Assembly (NCBI GenBank): GCA_015179045.1
Contig: WHUZ01000068.1
Coordinates: forward strand, 1-64,000
Length of the DNA: 64,000 nucleotides
DNA from: Kalaharituber pfeilii
Taxonomy: Eukaryota; Ascomycota; Pezizomycetes; Pezizales; Pezizaceae
Reading direction: 5' to 3'
Both the position numbers and the translations under genes were made by a program. Under the pieces are notes generated by a model. It was not told where the DNA came from and did not search any database. It worked only from the letters and a program-made list of their open reading frames with translations. Within the stretch, counting starts at the first letter, position 1. Every line of letters starts with the position of its first letter. This document shows, one piece after another, positions 41,211 to 51,662 of the stretch.

Positions 41211-41894
41211 TCATACCGCATTTAGTAGATAATTCGAAGGATGACATCCACCACACATGGGCCATGGAGAAACAATTTCCAACACTTTACCAGCTGCCCA
41301 GCTGCCAATGATGCTCTTCAAGACCTTCTTCAAAGCACCCTTGATCTTGTTATTGAGCCAGTTCCTGTGTGCTTTGGTGGTCTTGCTCAGGCTCTTGGCC
41401 TTGCTCTTCAAGTATTCCGTGATGGACGTTCGCAGGCCACCTCCAAGCGCATTCCAGACCTTCTTGCCAAGAGACGTCTTGCTGATATTCTTGAGGATTT
41501 TAACAATCTTGTCCACAATCCCATGTCTCTCAATGTAGTCATGGTGCTCGAGTGCAACATCGTCATTGTCATCATCATCGTCATCGTCATCCTCTTCTGG
41601 GAGGTCAGCAAGGCTGCGGAGGAAAGCCTCGCCCTCAGGGTCGGCGGCCTTCACAATATCGTTCTCATCCTCTGGTACCTTAGGGAACTCTTCATCATTC
41701 TCATCTTCAGCCAGCACCACAGATGTCACCGCGGGTTCTGGAGCCACAACAGGAGCCGCGGCAGCCTCGCGTTTGGCGAGAGTCGAGTCTGCAACCTGAA
41801 CATCGCGGACATTCACCTCCACTGCAGGGACGGCGAGGGCGCTGACGGTGATGGCGGAGAAAGCAAGAGCAAGGAAGGCAGTAGTGAACTTCAT
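41211..41894 (-). CDS. secreted precursor with acidic pro-part and cationic C-terminus
   Basis: 227 residues, one exon. Residues 1-20 are a signal peptide (FTTAFLALAFSAITVSALA). A Lys-Arg at 41-42 is a possible Kex2 site. Residues 60-113 are acidic and include a run of eight Asp (about 102-109). From about 122 the protein is strongly basic and amphipathic (KIVKILKNISKTSLGKK; KIKGALKKVLKSIIGSW), with two cysteines near the end (CGGC). An acidic pro-part that balances a cationic helix is the usual layout of antimicrobial or membrane-active peptide precursors. That role is inference; no named family is recognised. The start is the only Met before the signal peptide. Transposons lie immediately on both sides. 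Confidence 0.85.
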   Translation of the reverse strand: MKFTTAFLALAFSAITVSALAVPAVEVNVRDVQVADSTLAKREAAAAPVVAPEPAVTSVVLAEDENDEEFPKVPEDENDIVKAADPEGEAFLRSLADLPEEDDDDDDDDNDDVALEHHDYIERHGIVDKIVKILKNISKTSLGKKVWNALGGGLRTSITEYLKSKAKSLSKTTKAHRNWLNNKIKGALKKVLKSIIGSWAAGKVLEIVSPWPMCGGCHPSNYLLNAV

Positions 41895-42092
41895 TTTGAA
41901 TGTGCTTTGGATTCAGAGTTGGGACTTGATATAGAAAATGTCAAGTGGAGACTAAGAGGCGTCCAAATCTAAAACTGTGGAATTGATATTCAAATGAAGT
42001 TCTGAGGAAGGGAGGAGGATGTGAAGGGAGGATTGATTGTTTGGTGGGTGATGAGGAAAGAAGGAAGTGGTTGAGAAGGGATCTTGGGAACT

Positions 42093-42101
42093 CTTTATAG
42101 T
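42093..42101 (-). promoter_or_regulatory. TATA box of the cationic-protein gene
   Basis: ACTATAAAGAG on minus, about 200 bp upstream of the start, followed by a CT-rich leader (TTCCTTCTTTCCTC) typical of highly expressed fungal genes. Confidence 0.65.
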
Positions 42102-42136
42102 TTCAGTGATTGCGCGATATTTCCTGCAGAAGCATC

Positions 42137-42776
42137 CACACCCCCGGTCAATACCCCACACAATGCAGGCGACACGCCTGCCACCGTCGAAACAGCCCCA
42201 GCAGACACACCGGTAGGCAGCACGCCCGCCATCCCCAAGAACACCAGACCACCAACACCCACACCCGAACCCGATCCACGCCCCCGGACCTCACCCCCAC
42301 GCCCCAAAGCCAGGTCCCACCCCCCCGACCCGTCCCGACATTACCACCACAAGACAAGGCATTGTTGTATACGGCATAGCACTGAGGAAAGACTTGGGGA
42401 ATGTCCGAAGATGGCTGGAGGCGTCCAACAAAGACATAGGCAAGACAACAGGGATCAGATGGCTACGGAAGAAGACAATCCTCATGGAGGAAGGCAAGGT
42501 GACAAGTTCCGTGGTAGTTTACCTGGAAACACCAACGGACATCGGGAAAGTCAGGCTCGGAGGAAGGTGGTTACGGGCGAACGTGTACGGGACAGAAAGA
42601 GGGAGAAGTAGACAGGTCACGGACACGATTCTGGGATTATTTACCCGCATCACGCATGAACACCGCGGGCAATACATGTACTTAGTCCTTGTTTTTTTCC
42701 TTTAGTCTAATAAAACACCTCGCCATAGCCCATAGGGCGGTATGCGAGTATTGATATATATAAAAAAAAAAAAAAA
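42137..42776 (+). mobile_element. ORF1-only LINE derivative with tail-1
   Basis: AGAAGCATC (42128-42136) and AGAAACATC (42777-42785) are a likely target duplication. It contains ORF1 sequence, then ACCCGCATCACGCATGAACACC as in the copy at 29744, and the tail-1 hairpin 42719-42748 with A15. No ORF2. Its 5' end is about 35 bp upstream of the TATA box of the divergent cationic-protein gene. Confidence 0.8.
42140..42615 (+). pseudogene. LINE ORF1, frameshifted
   Basis: Pro/Thr-rich N-terminal part (42140-42360) in one frame, then IVVYGIALRKDLGNVRRWLEA, TTGIRWLRKK, KVTSSVVVYLE and KVRLGGRWLRANVYGTERG in another. The order matches ORF1 at 39153-39883. Confidence 0.75.
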
Positions 42777-42785
42777 AGAAACATC

Positions 42786-43029
42786 ATGACATAACAGTAT
42801 AACAGTATGCTGTGACTACTGCATACAATAGCGTGTCGGTGAAGGAGAGCGCTGCTACTCGGAGGCATGTGGGGTGCAACATGGAGATTGCAGCACAGAC
42901 GCCTTGTATCTCGTGCATCTCCGTGAATTTGTGATGTTCAGTACAACGTTGTGAGGTTCACTTTCAGTGAGAGCGGCTACAATAAAGCAGGGTAAATGCA
43001 TTTTGAGAAGTGTTTGAATACTGCATTGG
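42786..43029. other. short spacer
   Basis: No feature recognised. Confidence 0.4.
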
Positions 43030-43041
43030 TTGTGAAAGCTT

Positions 43042-43187
43042 TTTTTTTTTCTTTTAATATCATTAATCGCGTGCCGCCCTAGGGGCTATGGCGATGTTTA
43101 GTTACATGAAGAAGGGAAATTAACGATGAAGGAGATATGAACTAAAAACGATCACAGGTATGTCGCTAAGTACAGGATGCCATGGGC
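43042..43187 (-). mobile_element. 146-bp LINE-1 3' end with TSD
   Basis: TTGTGAAAGCTT at 43030-43041 and 43188-43199. It contains T-rich end, tail-1 hairpin (43066-43095, ATCGC/GCGAT) and untranslated sequence only. Confidence 0.9.
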
Positions 43188-43199
43188 TTGTGAAAGCTT

Positions 43200-43560
43200 G
43201 TTTGCATTGCTAAATCCAAGTATGTAGGTAATGTAAAACTAGGATGGGCTACCAAAGCCTAGTGCCTGGTGCTCTCATGGGAATGCCGAACGTTATTTTA
43301 GTCAATGCGGCTAAGCCTTGGCGGACTCACCAGTTGCAATCAGCAGCATCTAATTTTCATGGCGCATTAGGGATTCGGCAATGGCTCGTATTTGCGAACG
43401 TGCCGAAACATCTCTAAGTACATAATGTCTTATTCACAACATGCGTTGAGAAGCTCCATGCATGAAACCAAGTATACACAAGGCAGCGAGGAACTCATCT
43501 TGAGACTCACGTCCATGCGCACCTACGCACGGCAGCATTGATAGCTCCTGGCATAATACT
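43200..43560. other. gene-free stretch
   Basis: Nothing recognised. Confidence 0.4.
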
Positions 43561-43972
43561 GCAGTTGCCGAACAGATGAAGGGTGGAAAGCGGTATACAC
43601 CGACGGAAGCAGCATAGCAGAGAGAACAGGGGTGGGACTGTAGAGAGAAGGGCCCACGTCGATGTATTTGGGAGCCAGGGCTATGGTAAACGACGCAGAG
43701 CTAATAGCGATGGCAAGCGCCCTCAGAGAAGGAAACGAGGAGCTGCTGATAGTCACGGACTCCAGAGTGGCCATCCGGAAACTCAGAAGCCTAGCCGAGG
43801 GCCTCCCAGCGCCAGGAGGAGCAGCCCACCTGGTCAGGAAGACATGGGAGAACAGGATGGCTCGAGGGGTATAGACGTAGCAATACTTTGGGTCAAGGGC
43901 CACAAAGGCATCGAGGGAAACGAGCGGGCAGACAAGCCGGCAAAGATAGGTGCCCTCTTACCATACCAGGAC

Positions 43973-44032
43973 GCCCTGCCATGGCGAACAGCTGCAAGCG
44001 GGGTCACGTGAAAAAAAAAAAAAAAAAAAAAA
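43973..44032 (+). mobile_element. tail-2-only insertion with 12-bp TSD
   Basis: CCATACCAGGAC at 43961-43972 and 44033-44044. The insert is 38 nt of tail-2 (GCCCTGCCATGGCGAACAGC, then TGCAAGCGGGGTCACGTG) and exactly 22 A. Confidence 0.95.
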
Positions 44033-44405
44033 CCATACCAGGACAAGACGGTAACGGAGGCTGAAATGTGAATGGAGGCGAGAGCCCAGAGAGCGAGAGA
44101 GAGAGACAGGCTGGGCCTAAGATACAGACCGCTGGAGCGCCTAGGCGGGCAGGCCAGGGTGCTAGCGGGCCTTTTGAGAGGCAAAGGCCTCAGCGACTAG
44201 AGGCACAAGATAGGGAAGGAAGAGAGTTCAGAATGCAGATGGTGCGGGGAAAGTGAATAGACAGCGGGGCACGTCTGGAATGAATGCAGAGTTTGGAGAC
44301 GAAGATGGCCTGGGGGAGCAGAGGTAGTGAAAGACCCTCTGGTAGAGATGCTGGAGTGGAATCAGTGGACAGGGCGATAACGGACAGTTCTTATGTAACT
44401 TTCAC

Positions 44406-44670
44406 ATATATGGTAGAGGTGCAGGGTTTGGAGGAGGTGGTGGCCGGGCGGGCTGGAAGCGATACACCGACCACCGGAGACAGGCGAAGGAGAAGGGGAC
44501 CCATTGGTAGAACTCTTGAGGTGGGCGGATCAGTAGCACGCGAGTTAGTAGCTTTCAACATTGTGTTTCGTGCCTGTTTACCTCACTTTATTTTCCATTT
44601 TCTCCTTTGTACTTAATATCTCACCATAGCCTTCAGGGCGGCACTCGAGTAATGATATCAAAAAAAAAAA
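44406..44670 (+). mobile_element. 265-bp tail-1 element with 15-bp TSD
   Basis: TTATGTAACTTTCAC (44391-44405) and TTATGTACCTTTCAC (44671-44685). The body has no clear frame; the tail-1 hairpin (44620-44649) has a weakened outer stem. A10. Confidence 0.85.
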
Positions 44671-44795
44671 TTATGTACCTTTCACGGAGCGGCGGCAACG
44701 AGGCGGAGTCTTTTCTCTTTTTTCATTTTTCTTTTCTTTTCTCTCCACTTCCATATGTAACTAATCTCGCCATAGCCCGAAGGGCGGCATGCGAG

Positions 44796-45384
44796 AAAAG
44801 GTGAGGAGAGGAGACGAAGACATAGCGATTATGTGGGTGAAAGGACACCGGGGGATACCGGGGAACGAGGAAGCAGACAGGGCAGCGAGGATAGGAACTG
44901 CCCTTCAATACGAGGATGAGGTGATTACGGAGCCGGGATGGATCCAACAGGCGAAGCAGAGAAGAGCGGTAGAGAGGAACAGACTGGGGATGAGCTACCG
45001 CCCGCTGCGGAGGCTGGGGCACGGGGTGTCGAAGGTAGCGGGATTAATAGGCGGAAAGGGACTGAAGGCGTGGAGACACAAGCTGGGACAGATAGGGGAC
45101 GCGAGCTGTCGCTGGTGTGGGCAGGGGGACGAGACGTACTCACACGTGATGGAGGGGTGTAGGACGTGGAAGAGGAAGTTTCCAGGGGGGGGAGAAGAAT
45201 TAAGGAGACCGAAGAAGTCGGAGGACGGGGACCCGCTCCGGGCGGTATGCTAGTAGACCTGATGGAGGAGCCAATGTAGGGGAAGGCAGGAGGGAGAACG
45301 GAGGCGGGAGCGGAGGAAGCAGAGAGCCATGTAACTAAGTAACTAAGTATCGCCGTAGCCCACAGGGCGGCAAGCGATTAATGA

Positions 45385-45418
<34 letters not shown>
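44796..45418 (+). mobile_element. LINE-1 3' fragment
   Basis: Starts in RNase H directly after the previous copy's hairpin. Open for about 150 codons: DIAIMWVKGHRGIPGNEEAD, RPLRRL, CRWCGQGDETYSHVMEGC. Tail-1 hairpin 45349-45378 (ATCGC/GCGAT) and a 33-A run. No target duplication found. Confidence 0.85.
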
Positions 45419-45419
<1 letters not shown>

Positions 45420-45421
<2 letters not shown>

Positions 45422-45598
45422 CTGCAGTCGCCATGGACAGTGTCAAGCGGGGGCTAAGCCCTGCCATATTTTTTTTTTTTTTTTTTTAATATCATTAATC
45501 GCTTGCCAAGCCCTGCCATAGCGAACAGCCCTGCCATAGCGAACAGCTGCAAGCGGGGGAATGTGAATATTCCCCCCCCCCAAAAAAAAAAAAAAAAA
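45420..45598 (+). repeat. tail-2 sequences with internal duplication
   Basis: TAAGCCCTGCCATAGCGAACAGC, a second CCCTGCCATAGCGAACAGCT, GCAAGCGGGGG and an A16 run after C10. Interrupted at 45469-45507 by a tail-1 fragment. Confidence 0.75.
45469..45507 (-). mobile_element. 20-nt tail-1 fragment plus poly(A), 13-bp TSD
   Basis: AAGCCCTGCCATA at 45456-45468 and 45508-45520. Between them: T19 and only AATATCATTAATCGCTTGCC, the last 20 nt of tail-1 before the poly(A). The shortest insertion here. Confidence 0.88.
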
Positions 45599-45904
45599 GG
45601 CCGGAGCTAAGATTCGCCCATGAAATCGCACGCGCCCTGTCCATCATGTAATGACAGTAAACGGTTGTGGTTCCATCACCCAACATCCAATCAGCTAACA
45701 GCTTTACATGTCGTAACCAGGGACAAGCTTGTGTGCGAGCCTAGAACTGTACTATGGGTAACAGTTCTGACGTAGGGGAGAATGTTCCGTACTTTACAGA
45801 TATAAATGCGGCGTCCTAGTATGTGCGTTACGCCTTGATCGTGATTTCCGAAGTACTGTAAATTGTTCAAGGGACAGTGGGCGTTAACATGTTTGAACAT
45901 TAAC

Positions 45905-47135
45905 ATTTTCCCGTGAGTAACGGGTACTCGTTGCCAGCATAAAGTGATGCAACTTCTGAAGCTATGGTGCGACAGCCGCAGATGACTATGCGTGAAAGTT
46001 GGAGAAACAAGACAGCTAGAAGAATCATGTAGTATTGAGCTAGGAAAAATATCTAAAGGTACTCGTTACCAGCATAGAGTAATGCAACTTCCGAACCTGT
46101 GCACAAGGTCTGTGCAAATGCCTGCGCAGGGGTATGGCAGGTGTGGGTGAGTGCTCATAAAAGGTGAGGTGAGTTGCTGGCAATGTTATTGTATTCGGAT
46201 TTCAGAATACTAGTAGGGGTTGTCGACGAACAACTGGGAATGGCTTACCAGAGAAAATACGCCAGCCAAACTAGGCAGGTGTCGTGAGTCACCCCTTTTA
46301 CCCTTGTGAAATTTATTAGTAAGTACTATGAATTACCATAACTATGCCTCTACACAACAAGACTTACGCGTATCAACTTTACACCTTTGCAACATGCCCG
46401 TCTAAGTCCTAGAGCTGTAATACAACAAGAGCTCAGAAGCGAAGCAATGTAAAAGCTATCATGATGCTGATGATTCTTAATTGACACGTGATGAACCCAT
46501 AAAGAGGATATGTATGCATTATTTGTGTTTGTAGATGCATCTCAATGTTGATGTGATCGGGATGTGAATACGCGGGTGATGCATATGGTACGAAATAAAT
46601 GCGGGTGTATGCAGCAAAGTAGGCTACTAACTGAGCACTACTTACCAGAAGAGCCCGCTACCAGTCAAATTTGACTGGTAACAGGCGTTACGTTGGTACT
46701 GGAGACTACCAGCCAACAGACCAATGAACGAAGGGGCCAAGGCACTAAAAGCGCCTCAGTTAGTAGTGGTACTTGCTGGTAGCCATTCCCAGTTGTTCGT
46801 CGACAACCCCTACTTTGTGTTCGATGTAATAACCAGCAGAGTAGGAGAGTATATTCTACGTAATATGCTAATATCTGAGTGGATGCCTTTAGTTGGGAAT
46901 CGTCAGTCTCATGTGCCAGAGACATTCTCAAGTGCCTACATTGTAACACAAGCCATTGAGTTCACCATCTGGTGGAGCAACTTCAATAACGTTGATACCT
47001 TTAGATATTTCCTAGCTCAATACTTCTTGCTGACTTCTTTCTCCAATTGTTTTCACGCATTTTTCACCTGTGCACATACCTTGTACACAGCTTCGGAAGT
47101 TGCATCACTTTATGCTGGTAACGAGTACTCATGTA
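45905..47135. repeat. inverted-repeat element(s) with GTACTCGTTACCAGCAT ends
   Basis: The end motif and following GATGCAACTTC occur in direct orientation at 45920 and 46058 and in reverse at 47094-47130. AGTAGGGGTTGTCGACGAAC (about 46208) returns reversed at 46795. One element seems nested in another. The 148-codon frame at 46724-47170 plus lies inside and has no recognisable domain. Probably non-autonomous DNA transposons. Confidence 0.6.
46659..46680. repeat. 22-bp perfect palindrome
   Basis: TACCAGTCAAA followed by its exact reverse complement, inside the inverted-repeat element. Confidence 0.85.
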
Positions 47136-47344
47136 ATTTGAGCCCTAAATGTGCTAGCTTAGACCCCTAAAGCCTATCCCACGTGCACTCGGCAATCTAG
47201 TTATCTTCCATGACGTCGACAGAGGGGTTTGTAACATCCTAGTAGAGTTGTTAGAGTATTTATTAAGCAATGTTGCAGTAGCAACAGAGAGTTTGCAGTA
47301 CAGTTAAGAGCATGTATACATCTAATCACCAGCAAGCTTAATTA

Positions 47345-47684
47345 CAGTACGTAGGCAAAAGTCTTCGGGACTATGCAGTATAAGGAAAAGCATTTTACCA
47401 AGCCTTGGAGTCACGAGCATGTCTGCAGGAGGACCCCCCGTGAGAAAACACAACAACTCAACCAAAAGTACCCCCTTTTGAATTTTGATAGAGGATTGAG
47501 ATTCTGTAATGCCCATTCATGTGGTCTATCATTTTTTCGCAATTCTTCAGCTACTTGATTGATTTTTTCAGTGATTTTTCGAACAGTACTGAAAAAAGAG
47601 GTGCAAGGAGGGTACGCTCGGATGCACGTCTTTGCTTTTCCTTATACTGCACAGTCCTGAAGACTTTTGCCTACGCATTGTACC
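47345..47684. repeat. MITE-like inverted repeat, arms of about 48 bp
   Basis: 47347-47394 (GTACGTAGGCAAAAGTCTTC) and 47633-47682 in reverse, with a few mismatches. The spacer has no gene. Confidence 0.65.
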
Positions 47685-48640
47685 AGCAATTATGCCGTTT
47701 AAACCTCTTTTCTTGAGATATCTTGGATTCCATACCAAATCAATTTTTTATATTGCGATTCTGTCTGTAGTACCTTTAGACGCTCCCCTATCATTAGAAT
47801 CAATAAAATGACTTCTTAAGCAAGTCATGAAGCAAGCAGTTCCAGCCAAATTCCACCTCTTAACTACTCGTATACACCCCCAGTTGAGCTGCAATGAGCC
47901 AGACTTGATCAAGAAAAGTTTATCTTTGTATCCTATGCATGGTTGTATTATCCTTGCCGGTAGTTACCTGTGTAGGATACGTATCGCGGACGCAGCTATC
48001 TCCTGAGGTTGTACTAAGAATTTTACCCAAGTCGCAATCCCGAGTCGCTTGCAAAATCCGTATGTGCTGTTGTGCTTAATTATCATGCTTCGTAATTACT
48101 CTAAGAATTTCACCCAGATGTTGCAAAATCCCTCTAATGAGTGCTTGTGAGAACTTCTTTTGAAAGTTGATCTCCACATAGCCATTCATACTTTTGAGAT
48201 CCATAGTTAAGAACCTCCTTTCGTGCTAATTTGTGGCATATTGCAGGTTGCAGACGGTTCAGGTCACTCAGGATGAAAGTGGCATCTAGTGGCTAGAGGG
48301 TAGCCAATTTTGTGGTTGGCAGGCTAGCGGCCCAGGTTGTGGGGCCGAGTAGGTCAGATGTAGCTAGTGTGGGGTTGGGCTAAAATGCAGCCACCCTTTC
48401 TGATGAAAAGTTGCAGCCGCATTCATTATCTTCTGACAATATCCACATCATAGTCTTTCACTGTCTACCTCTGTTATTGAATACTTGCTAGTTGCACCAA
48501 ATGCAAGGTAAGTGAAATAATAAAGTAGCTCTGCAGTTACTAAACATATGAAGGCCCGCAGGTCGCCAAAAAGAAGAGCCGCAATACTTAGCTTGCAATG
48601 CGCTAATGTACCCTACAAGGCTATTTCTACCAGTATACTA
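47685..48640. other. gene-free stretch
   Basis: No gene supported. Confidence 0.4.
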
Positions 48641-48699
48641 GATGTATCTAAAACTACATGCTTTGATGTACTCGGTACAGTGTGCAATTGCAAGAGCTG

Positions 48700-48830
48700 C
48701 CAATAAAGGTTCTGATTTCTGTTCAAGCTTTGTTCCAAACTTTCCAGATTTTAATCCTACTGAAAAAAAATCTGGTATCATAAAGAAAAGGACCTTGAGG
48801 TGCTCGGAAAAATATCATGGCAACCAGGGA
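48700..48830 (+). pseudogene. possible relic of a DDE transposase
   Basis: PNFPDFNPTEKKSGIIKKRTLRC resembles the PDFNPIE-x-W block around the last catalytic residue of Tc1/mariner transposases. Only this block is visible. Confidence 0.35.
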
Positions 48831-49364
48831 CATGGAACAGGTTGGTTGTGGAATAAGACTACTGTGGATGAGATCAATTGGCACACCTCTACCTCTTTCT
48901 AGGATTATGGCTCACTTTATTAGACCTAAGGAGGACAATAATTATCATGTATAGATATTCTTCAGTTAATACTGCATCACTGAATCATTTGTACAGTGCT
49001 GTGTGGTGTGCGTAAAGTATGAATGTGTGCAGGGAGTAGGGTGAACAGGAAGTAATCTTGATTATGCAATATGCAAGAATTACTTAATTTATCCCGTTCC
49101 AACACTTTTTGAACGAGCAAGTACTCTGTATCTCCAACGTGTGGTAATATTCTAGTCTGGTTACTGGACTAGTGATTTTCCTATTTATAGTGTACGGCAG
49201 GCTAGCGATTCTAAGATCAAAAGCCAGTGCAGCAATGCACAGCCTTCCGTGCTTAACATGAATGCAGCGGAAATACATGTGAGATGAGATTTCCGAATGC
49301 TTGCATTAACCACTACTTAAAACCTACTTTCTAGAATCTGGGCTCTTTTAGTATTTCTTATTTA

Positions 49365-49437
49365 TTTAGTTATTTTTTTCAATAACCTTACTCGCTTCCG
49401 TACTGCTGTTAGGCTATGGCAAGAACTTCTGAACCCT
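49365..49437 (-). repeat. tail-1 relic, decayed
   Basis: TTATTTTTTTCAATAACC then TTACTCGCTTCCGTACTGC and GGCTATGGCAAG. Confidence 0.5.
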
Positions 49438-49440
49438 GAA

Positions 49441-51662
49441 AAGAGGCTTTTGCAGCACCTTTCTTTTCACTGGGACACTTAACTACTCCATTGGGCTCGC
49501 CAATTTCAATTTTCAAAAACTGCATTGAGTTTTTATTTTACATTCAATTGTCGCTTCTTTTTTGATTTCTCATTTTTGGGTGCGTTGTTGCTGTCTGGCA
49601 GGTTTATCTGTATGGTCGCCAATATTAAATCTTTGAACAGGTCGCCGAAGAAGTTCAAAAAAGATACAGAGTAACTAAACAAATAGATTCAAGTATAACG
49701 TATGTATTTAACAGTTGTAATTGATGCATTCGCAATGTAGGCCAAAGCATGGCTGCGCGGGCCTAATTGGGTGACCCAGGCAGCTTTTTGGTTAAACCCC
49801 AGCTCACTCCACCTCTCCCTTTTCAGTCATTCCGTTGCTGCCTTACATTTGATTCCTTCCTCACCGCTCTTCTTCTACCTCAGTTAGGAATTCTGCTTCT
49901 TCGAGCATTTAGCATCAACGTCACAGAAAATAACGGCCCATCGAAGTCGGAAATTGTGCTCACCCCAGTCGTTTTGCTTATTCTGATTCGTGCTGTCCGC
50001 ACACTCGTTATCCATCTACACCCTTGGGCTTAATTGGCAATTCACCGCGGCAGCTCCTTCGACCTAATAACCTGAGTCTGCGCGGAGTCGATCAGCAAGC
50101 AACATGATCAAAATAGGTCTACAACAAGGCGCAGGTGCATTCACACTTGGATCCTGTCCATGGGAAGCGAATTCCTGAATCCTGATGTTCTCTCGATAGC
50201 TGCCTACTAGGTGCTGTAAGGCGGCGCATAGATAGTGGCTTTGGCGATGGTGCCTTGCCTATGAGGCTTTTGCAATGAGGCTCTGGTCATGAGGCTTTGG
50301 TGATAAGTGCAGCCTAGAGTTTGGAAATTATAAAACAGCTTGTTTCCATGAAGTGGTTGAAAGTTCGTACACGTACTTAGCTTACTACAAACATAGCTTA
50401 CTACAAGCACAGAAACGCCGACGGGCTGATCTCCGAAAATTGCAGGCAGTGGTTGTTTCTCACGATATGTACCCGGGATAGCATTTTCACCAGTTTCTCC
50501 CTGCTGAGTCTGTCACGATAAAACCATGTTAATTATTTCAACTATTACCAATCAAGCATCCTGCAGTGGAGCCTTGCGAAAACGGGAAACTCTCTCAAGC
50601 TGTACACGGTAGCCCTCCGAAGCACTTTTCCACAATGGGAAACTTGACAGCTAAAAGTGTTTTTCCAGGGCCAGTTAACGGATCCAAGCTGCAATACTAA
50701 ATGGGATTCTCAAAAAACTCCCATCCTGTTTGACTGATACTTGCGAACTAGGAGTCTAGGGACGTACGGACTAGGGGGCCGCTTTCAATTCAGTTTGTAC
50801 TCTATTCCGGCAAATTGAACACTAGTAGGACCTGGATTTCGCTCTTCAGGACTCCTACACGTGGTGTATGGTAACATGACACACACGCACACACAGTCTT
50901 TACGATTCGAACCATCCAATACGTATACTCTTTTCCGTCAACAACATTCCGTGGACCTGCTCCAACTATGAATTCTATTCAGTTCGTTATCTTTATTCAC
51001 TCCTAGCAACATGTCTTACGTTCACCACCGGTCGGTATGGCCCATGGTGCAAGGCTTACTTACATTATAGATGGGGGAGACTACCTCCGTATCAATGCTA
51101 AGTTTCTAACTTGGATACTCCCATTGTCTCCGAAACTGAATTTGGATGCAAACCTAGATTGATCGTGAGCTCAATGACACCTGAGGATAATGACAATATG
51201 TGTTATCTCTGGGATAATTGCGCGCCTTTAATCCCATTTGGGATTTAATCCTTGACGTCTCTTAACCTCGAGCTTCAGTGCCTGTTTCACCGCGCAGTGA
51301 AACCTCCACAGTTGCGATCCCCCGAAGATACTACACTCTGGAGATCCTGAAGTGGACTGCGTGTGATAGCATGGAGTGAGTGTGTGCTGTATTTCAGCCG
51401 GGAAACTTCTTCGAGCCGAAAATGGACTCTGTCAAAATTACAAGTATGAATATGACCTATTGTGTCTGTCCCATTATTGGAAATCAAACGTTATAAGGTG
51501 AGGATCTGACCTTGGAAAAAAACCTTCCAGTACGCTTCTGCACTCATCCTTCTCGCTAAAATTGAAGCCATAATACACTCCCAGATTTTGATTATACCTT
51601 CCCTTTCTAGAGAATCTCCCGAACCTCGACAGAAAATAAAATAAGTTTCTTCCCAATCAGAC
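49441..51662. other. gene-free stretch upstream of the zinc-finger gene
   Basis: Frames up to 88 codons (49767-50033 plus) without motifs. CA-repeat at 50880-50896. The promoter of the gene at 51663 must lie at the right end; no TATA box stands out. Confidence 0.4.

Larger units (their letters stand above)
43562..44795 (+). mobile_element. LINE-1 3' fragment with two nested insertions
   Basis: Pieces 43562-43972, 44033-44405 and 44686-44795. RNase H: KAVYTDGSS (Asp), NDAELIAMASALREG (Glu), IVTDSRVA (Asp), VKGHKGIEGNERAD; then RPLERLGG, CRWCGESE knuckle, LVEMLEW. Stops and shifts break it. Hairpin 44766-44795 ends the copy without its poly(A), because another LINE follows at once. Confidence 0.85.

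Noticed and set aside
41241..41972. 243-codon plus-strand frame opposite the cationic protein gene
   Set aside because: The minus strand has a signal peptide, promoter and sensible domains. The plus frame is hydrophobic mirror sequence (poly-Ile/Val opposite poly-Asp).
46724..47170. 148-codon frame as a membrane protein gene
   Set aside because: It overlaps an arm of the inverted-repeat element, has no promoter or homologous motif, and its hydrophobicity follows AT content.
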